From assembly GCF_029227915.1 (NCBI RefSeq), contig NC_079877.1, positions 28,543,851 through 28,607,850 on the forward strand: a stretch of DNA of 64,000 nt, in the 5' to 3' direction. Under the pieces are notes generated by a model. The model was not told where the DNA came from. It saw nothing but the letters and a program-made list of their open reading frames with translations, and ran no database searches. Origin of the DNA: Hydractinia symbiolongicarpus. Taxonomy: Eukaryota; Cnidaria; Hydrozoa; Anthoathecata; Hydractiniidae. Position 1 is the first letter of the stretch, and each line of letters starts with the position of its first letter. A program made the translations under genes and the position numbers. This document shows positions 60,301 through 64,000 of this stretch, piece by piece.

Positions 60301-63300
60301 CACATTTATTGGCTTTTATGTGTTCCAAAGCATCTTTTAAAATCTTGTAGTTTCGTAGTATTCGTCAGACCTCATCAAGGATTTTTCTTAGCAGTTAATA
60401 TGATAGGAATTTTAAAAAAGGCGGATTAGAGTTTAGCCAGGAGGACACCGCATATTTCTTTTTGTCGCATCGGGAAATCGGAGTATATAAGGTTGAAAAA
60501 AATTTCGCCTGGTCGCAAACGAATTTTCTGAAGTAAGAATACTGAACATGCTTTTGGATAGATTCCTTTTTTTTTCTTTACTCACGTGATCATTATTGAG
60601 AAATCTTTTCTTCATGTTTGAGCGAGAATGGTCTCACTGACTCTAGTAAACATGATAAATTTCACTATTTTTAAGAGGGTAAGATGTGGCAACGCTGGTT
60701 TAATGCTTATTGTTTGATTTTAATCCCGGCTCTGGTTCGTTCGTTTTTTCGCTAAGCTTTCGTATGAGAGAACCCAAATTTTGATATCTGTTAAGAAAGC
60801 TTAGTTAGAAATCCTGTAATAATTCTTCTGTACCTAGAATTATAATTCCAGAACAAACAAAAGATACAGAAAATCTTTAGCCGGCAACTGATAAATAATC
60901 ATAGACATCGGCCAGTTCGACGATATTTCTCATCTGAGATTCATTTCAAAGTACTTGTCCTAACAAACTGTTCTTATTATTTAGGGTTGGTGTAACAATA
61001 TAGCATGGAACGTTGGACCATTAATACGTAAGTAAATCCTCGCTCCTGTTTGAGTACAAACATGTGTTTTTATAGAAAGCATCGTGAGTGGTGACATCTT
61101 TGACGTGTCGGCAGAACAGTGGTTGAATCATTGCACAGTGTTGTTGTGCTGTTTCATATATTATGCATTAAGTTTTTCTTTCTCTCATAGCTCACCAGTT
61201 CGAGTTAGCAATCGAAAGATATGAGTGGAACAAGCTCCAAGGTATGTACTACAGCGTCAAGACATTTCTGTCTATGACGCACCCAATGAGGCCTGACCTT
61301 AAAAATATTGAATATTCATTATCTTTTAGGGGAAAAACCCTGAAAACCTTGAAATATGAATATTTGCAGAAAAATATCTGTTTAGTTATGAAAATAGCTG
61401 TGTAGTAAGGTGTTGTACTTTTTAAAACAATTAACTTTTATCACTTTTGGCTATTCTTAAATTACTTTATTTAGCAGCCAAGTATTTTGTTTGTGTTTGT
61501 GTGTTTCGAAACCTTGAAATATCGCGAAACTTTAAAGTAAAAACTATAAGAAACACACCAAAAATGGCAAAAAAGTTTTAAAATCTTGAAATTGGTAAAA
61601 AAAAAAATGGCAGACACCCTGACACGTTCTAAAATTCGCAAATTTTTGATAATATTGTTGATGATATTTGATAATATAATACTGTTTAGACTACAAGTCA
61701 ATCGTTCCTATGATCAACCTATCATGGAACTTAGCTCGACATATTCGCATACCTGAATCGCAGTTAGCTAGTCATATCAAGTAAGTTGGGATAGTTTTAT
61801 TTACTGTGTTTCTGTGTCACACCTCATGTTATCTAGTTACAGTGTTTTTTGCGACGTCAGCAAATTTTCAGACCGTCGTGGGCACTGATGAGGATCGTTT
61901 TTTGATGCCGGCGTGCTAAAAAGTACGGTTACCGCATTTTTAGCGTTGCTCGCATTGTCTACGCTTGCAACAAAAATTTTTACAGTTTGTCAGATGCAGA
62001 ATAATGGCGCATTCATGCTGTGTGCGAATTTGGAAAATTTGAAAAATTCAGTTTGTCAGATGCAGAATAATGGCGCATTCATGCTGTGTGCGAATTTGGA
62101 AAATTTGAAAAATTCAGTTTGTCAGATGCAGAATAATGGCGCATTCATGCTGTGTGCGAATTTGAAAAATTCACACACAGCATGAATGCGCAAAATTAAA
62201 AAAATGGTGAAAAATTGTTATTGTCTCAACAATTTTACTCGTGTTCGTAATTATGCATACCTTGTATAATTATGCATACCTTATGTAATTATGCTTGCCT
62301 TATGTAATTATGCATGCCTTATGTAATTATGCATACCTTTATATCTTGCCTTTTGGTTGCATACGAGTAATATTGTGTTTAGATTATGCATGGAACGATC
62401 ACTGCGTTACTGTGAAAAGACGTATGACATTCTCACGGACATGAATATCGAAGTTACATTTCATGGAAGAGAGAAAAACGAAGCGGCGCACTACTGTTCC
62501 ACTTGTGAGGTGAGGCACATTGTAACTTTCAGAGAGCATTTTACGATGGTGACGTGACCTAGTGATTATGGAGTTCGTTTCGTAATCACAAGAGCCACAA
62601 GATCACAGCGCGGGCATCTTTAGTAAGTGTCTTTACTACTTGTACGGGTCAACCATGCCATGTGAGGGAAATTGGGTAAGAAAGCCGGTGTATACCTTAT
62701 GTACGCATGATAACAGTATTTCCAACATTGAAGTAACTATCCTGTATAAATATTCATAATAATCTTTTAAGCGCCTGTCCTCACTTGAATAACAAAAGTT
62801 AAATAAGCACTCTCCAAACGTATTTCCATAGTATAAACAACGAGCATAGGCCTTCGACATTTCCGCGATGTTAAAAGCTTTTTCTTTTCTTAGGTGGAAG
62901 TATTTAACATGCTGTTCGTAAAAGACATCAATAGGAAACTCATGGTTCATTGTCAAGACTGTGCAAGAAAAACTAGCAACAACTTAGAAGGCTTTATGGT
63001 GCTCAACCAGGTATGATTTTTTAAAATCTTTACACGAACGGATAAAAATTGTCCAACTTTTTCCATGTACGTCTTCGGTTCATTATTAATTTTGCTTAAG
63101 AACCTTAGGGTAACGCGGGAGCTAATTTTAGCGAAGTTGAAGTCGTGATATTTCGCGAAAAAAGAATTTGATAACATTCTCAATTTATACCGTTTTTCAA
63201 AGGGCTTTTATGTAGGACACGTAAAATAAATACTGCTGAAGTTAAAATCCACATATAAATTATGTGCATATGTAAATTAAAAGAATTTTAAAAAGGAAAA

Positions 63301-63720
63301 AATCCAAATTTTGGGAGAATTAATTTTTGCGAATATTGCGAATATCGAGTTTTCCAATAGTTTTGCAAATTGACAAAAACTCGCAAATTTCCCATAAAAT
63401 TAATTCCGTTAAAGTAATATGTGCTGATTCAGCATTACCATTTACAACAATGAGTGTGATTTAGGAACTTTTGTTAACTAGTAACTATATTTGTATTTAG
63501 TACTCCCTGGACGAGCTTAGGAATGTCTATTCAGCTTTTTGTGCCAATGTGATGGTGAGTGTTTCGTTCTTGTATTATATTTATTTAATATTTATTATTA
63601 ATTTATTTAAATTTTTTTTCTAAAAAATTATATTAGTACAGTGAAAATAATGTTAATGACGTCATTGTTTCCTTGTTTTATATTTAGGCTTTAAAAGGTT
63701 CTTCCGCTGTTGCAACGTAG
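48371..63720 (+). CDS. KDM6A: Lysine-specific demethylase 6 (UTX/KDM6A family, H3K27 demethylase)
   Basis: The product removes methyl groups from H3K27 in the nucleus, using Fe(II) and 2-oxoglutarate, and in animals works with KMT2C/D complexes. Coding exons after the proposed Met-only exon 48371-48373: 49232-49293, 49442-49523, 50834-50942, 51414-51463, 51636-51694, 51890-52010, 52120-52174, 52353-52481, 52921-53047, 53257-53487, 53644-53684, 54221-54305, 54401-54479, 54627-55502, 55575-55680, 55776-55846, 56537-56607, 56698-56761, 56879-56973, 57047-57109, 57364-57412, 57489-57588, 58736-58850, 59171-59193, 59292-59413, 60985-61027, 61191-61241, 61690-61780, 62383-62509, 62894-63010, 63501-63554, 63688-63720 (TAG). 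They total about 1,167 residues; vertebrate UTX has about 1,400, the difference lying mostly in the linker. Similarity to animal UTX is obvious throughout ([47 protein letters not shown]). I see no inactivating change. Confidence 0.93.
49910..49988. repeat. Perfect 37-bp inverted repeat with 5-base loop
   Basis: Arms 49910-49946 and 49952-49988 are exact reverse complements, separated by five T. The element lies in the intron 49524-50833. Perfect arms imply recent origin or conservation; the transcript would form a long uninterrupted stem. Confidence 0.95.
50943..51413 (+). other. KDM6 introns with nothing recognisable
   Basis: This intron is plain AT-rich sequence, as are 48374-49231, most of 49524-50833, 52482-52920, 53685-54220 and 63011-63500. 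No coding module or RNA gene is visible in them. The 55847-56536 intron differs only in a cluster of GATATATAT words at about 56090-56175. Confidence 0.6.
54627..55502 (+). other. KDM6 disordered linker, single 876-base exon
   Basis: This exon encodes 292 residues rich in Ser, Thr, Asn and Pro with no predicted fold, lying between the TPR and catalytic regions (about residues 412-703). It ends with [14 protein letters not shown] and YPPTPSI, a conserved proline-rich landmark of UTX proteins that leads into the catalytic region. Vertebrate UTX has a longer linker, which accounts for most of the length difference. Confidence 0.85.
56762..56763 (+). other. GC splice donor of a GC-AG intron in KDM6
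   Basis: The exon ending at 56761 (…DSLQ) is followed by GCAAGC rather than GT. The next exon begins at 56879 after TTTAG and continues the frame (SDDNEKE). CAG|GCAAG matches the usual strong consensus around minor GC donors. No GT donor nearby gives the same frame. Confidence 0.7.
57800..57860. repeat. Short hairpin in a KDM6 intron
   Basis: AAATATCTCCACCTTTG and CAAAGGTGGGGATATTT, about seven bases apart, form a 17-base stem with one G-U-type mismatch. It is in the intron 57589-58735. The element is small and could be a foldback remnant. Confidence 0.7.
58225..58390. repeat. Degenerate 17-bp tandem repeat
   Basis: Units close to AAGCCCTCCCCTTGGAAT recur about nine times with substitutions, in the 57589-58735 intron. 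Copies at the 3' side are more degenerate. Confidence 0.85.
58894..59107. repeat. Direct tandem duplication, 107-bp unit, two copies
   Basis: Copy 1 (58894-59000) and copy 2 (59001-59107) are nearly identical, both beginning CACAATGAATGTAATTTTGC. The duplication lies in the 58851-59170 intron, just before the 23-nt microexon, and is likely recent. No coding sequence is affected. Confidence 0.92.
59171..59193 (+). other. 23-nt microexon inside the JmjC domain
   Basis: The exon supplies the residues HGINFLS, which join CEK to GSWWP, matching the conserved UTX segment CEK-x5-FL-x-GSWWP. Its acceptor is strong (TTTTTTGTAG) but its donor, GTTCGT, is weak. Skipping it shifts the frame because 23 is not a multiple of three, destroying the JmjC fold. 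Confidence 0.85.
59390..59972. repeat. 77-bp tandem repeat that copies an exon end and its splice donor
   Basis: Eight units with an exact 77-base period follow the JmjC exon. Donor-equivalent GT positions are 59414 (real), 59491, 59568, 59645, 59722, 59799 and 59876. In the eighth unit the GT has become TT at 59953. Each unit repeats the last 18-21 exon bases (GTCCATTGGGTGCAATCAAT and variants), including the Fe-ligand His codon, and GTAAGT. The rest of the unit (CCTCCCTCCCATTAATAAAT) is intron sequence. Open frames in the array are by-products. Confidence 0.95.
59973..60984 (+). other. Remainder of the long JmjC intron
   Basis: From 59973 to about 60180 there is purine-rich sequence (GGGGGATTCAAG-like words) that may be a decayed extension of the 77-bp array. 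The rest, up to the acceptor at 60984, is ordinary intron with no element recognised on either strand. Confidence 0.5.
61983..62190. repeat. 66-bp tandem repeat with a terminal hairpin
   Basis: Three units start at 61983, 62049 and 62115 (CAGTTTGTCAGATGCAGAAT...). The last is followed by CACACACAGCATGAATGCGC, the reverse complement of part of the unit. Because 66 is a multiple of three an open frame of 90 codons spans the array, but it is intronic and has no family resemblance. Confidence 0.92.
62248..62340. repeat. 19-bp tandem repeat, five copies
   Basis: Units close to TAATTATGCATACCTTATG start at 62248, 62267, 62286, 62305 and 62324, ending about 40 bases before the acceptor of exon 62383-62509. 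ATGCAT is palindromic. The array may come close to the branch point of this intron. Confidence 0.9.
62383..63720 (+). other. KDM6 C-terminal zinc-binding (GATA-like) domain
   Basis: The motif [15 protein letters not shown] followed by [17 protein letters not shown] supplies four cysteines in a C-x2-C...C-x2-C pattern, the zinc site that in UTX helps read the H3 tail. Residues are about 1096, 1099, 1120 and 1123. The protein ends soon after with [17 protein letters not shown] and a short [10 protein letters not shown] tail before TAG at 63718-63720. Confidence 0.9.
62525..62640 (+). repeat. Possible tRNA-derived SINE-like fragment
   Basis: GACGTGACCTAGTGATTATGGAG resembles an A-box head with the TAGTGATTA core seen in other elements of this window. 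A B box is not clear. It lies directly after exon 62383-62509. Confidence 0.35.
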
Positions 63721-64000
63721 TTGTCATGGTAATAGATGTTATTTTGAGGGATGACTTATATTGTAGGTAGAAATTTTTAACGACCGTCATATTTTGTATA
63801 TATTATCGTTCGTAATATTTATTTGTAGCTATCTGTGAATCAAGTATTAAAAATTATAGATTTTGAAGATTTTAAAATTTATGGCTTTAGTGTGTGTTCT
63901 TTAAATTTTTCGGATATCGTTTAAGGTGGGTTTATGCTCTAATGAAGTATTTCATGCAACTTAGATCTTCAACCCTTGATTTGTTGACGAATTTTTCAGT
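63721..64000 (+). other. KDM6 3' UTR and flank
   Basis: Sequence after the TAG is AT-rich. ATTAAA near 63846 is a usable variant polyadenylation signal about 125 bases after the stop. No other gene is visible before the window ends. Confidence 0.5.

Larger units (their letters stand above)
55575..61780 (+). other. KDM6 JmjC catalytic region
   Basis: The helical linker ([20 protein letters not shown]) and the conserved [23 protein letters not shown] and LTKLPLF blocks precede the JmjC fold. With Met as residue 1, Fe(II) ligands are His at about 911 and Glu at about 913 (HQENN; codons 58738-58740 and 58744-58746) and His at about 991 (VHWVQ; codon 59396-59398). Lys in YMKIPG and Thr in RTPG match the 2-oxoglutarate contacts of UTX. 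The catalytic set is complete, so the enzyme should be active. Confidence 0.92.

Noticed and set aside
61913-62185. 90-codon open frame with a 22-residue internal repeat
   Set aside because: The repeat period of 66 bases is a multiple of three, which keeps any frame open. It lies in an intron between well-supported KDM6 exons.

Overview
The window is eukaryotic nuclear DNA: AT-rich, with many short introns bounded by GT...AG, tRNA-derived SINE-like elements and simple repeats. It carries two protein-coding genes, both on the + strand. The KDM6/UTX histone demethylase in the second half marks it as animal. Intron density, base composition and repeat character suggest a non-bilaterian, most likely a hydrozoan cnidarian; that last step is inference.

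Region 1 (about 1016-46763) holds one giant gene whose 5' end lies outside the window. I could follow 70 exons and 69 introns in one uninterrupted frame, giving about 7,458 residues to the stop. The product reads as a single-pass membrane protein. It has about 5,440 residues of cysteine-rich repeats of the GCC2/GCC3 (ephrin-receptor-like) type, a roughly 287-residue membrane-proximal domain with a furin-like site and a cupredoxin-like look, one transmembrane helix (exon 34915-35026), and a cytoplasmic tail of about 1,700 residues. The tail has a Gly-rich linker, long charged coiled coils with a threefold 36-residue repeat, and a globular C-terminal domain containing a His-rich HxxxH motif. Intron phase changes at the membrane: almost all phase 1 in the ectodomain and almost all phase 0 in the tail, as if two genes of different history had been joined. 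I cannot name this protein. It is the best candidate in the window for an undescribed system.

Region 2 (46764 to about 48370) is intergenic. It contains a minus-strand SINE-like element and a plausible KDM6 promoter.

Region 3 (about 48371-63720) is a complete or nearly complete KDM6 (UTX/KDM6A family) H3K27 demethylase gene. I traced 32 coding exons plus a proposed Met-only first exon, about 1,167 residues in all: TPR array, disordered Ser/Thr/Pro-rich linker, JmjC domain with intact iron ligands, and a C-terminal zinc-binding domain. Its introns hold unusual structure. The end of the exon carrying the third iron ligand, together with its splice donor, is repeated eight times with a 77-bp period; there is a GC-AG intron, a 23-nt microexon and a perfect 37-bp inverted repeat.

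The two genes have no obvious functional link beyond adjacency. All exon boundaries are manual calls from splice signals and frame continuity, and individual boundaries may be off by a base or two.
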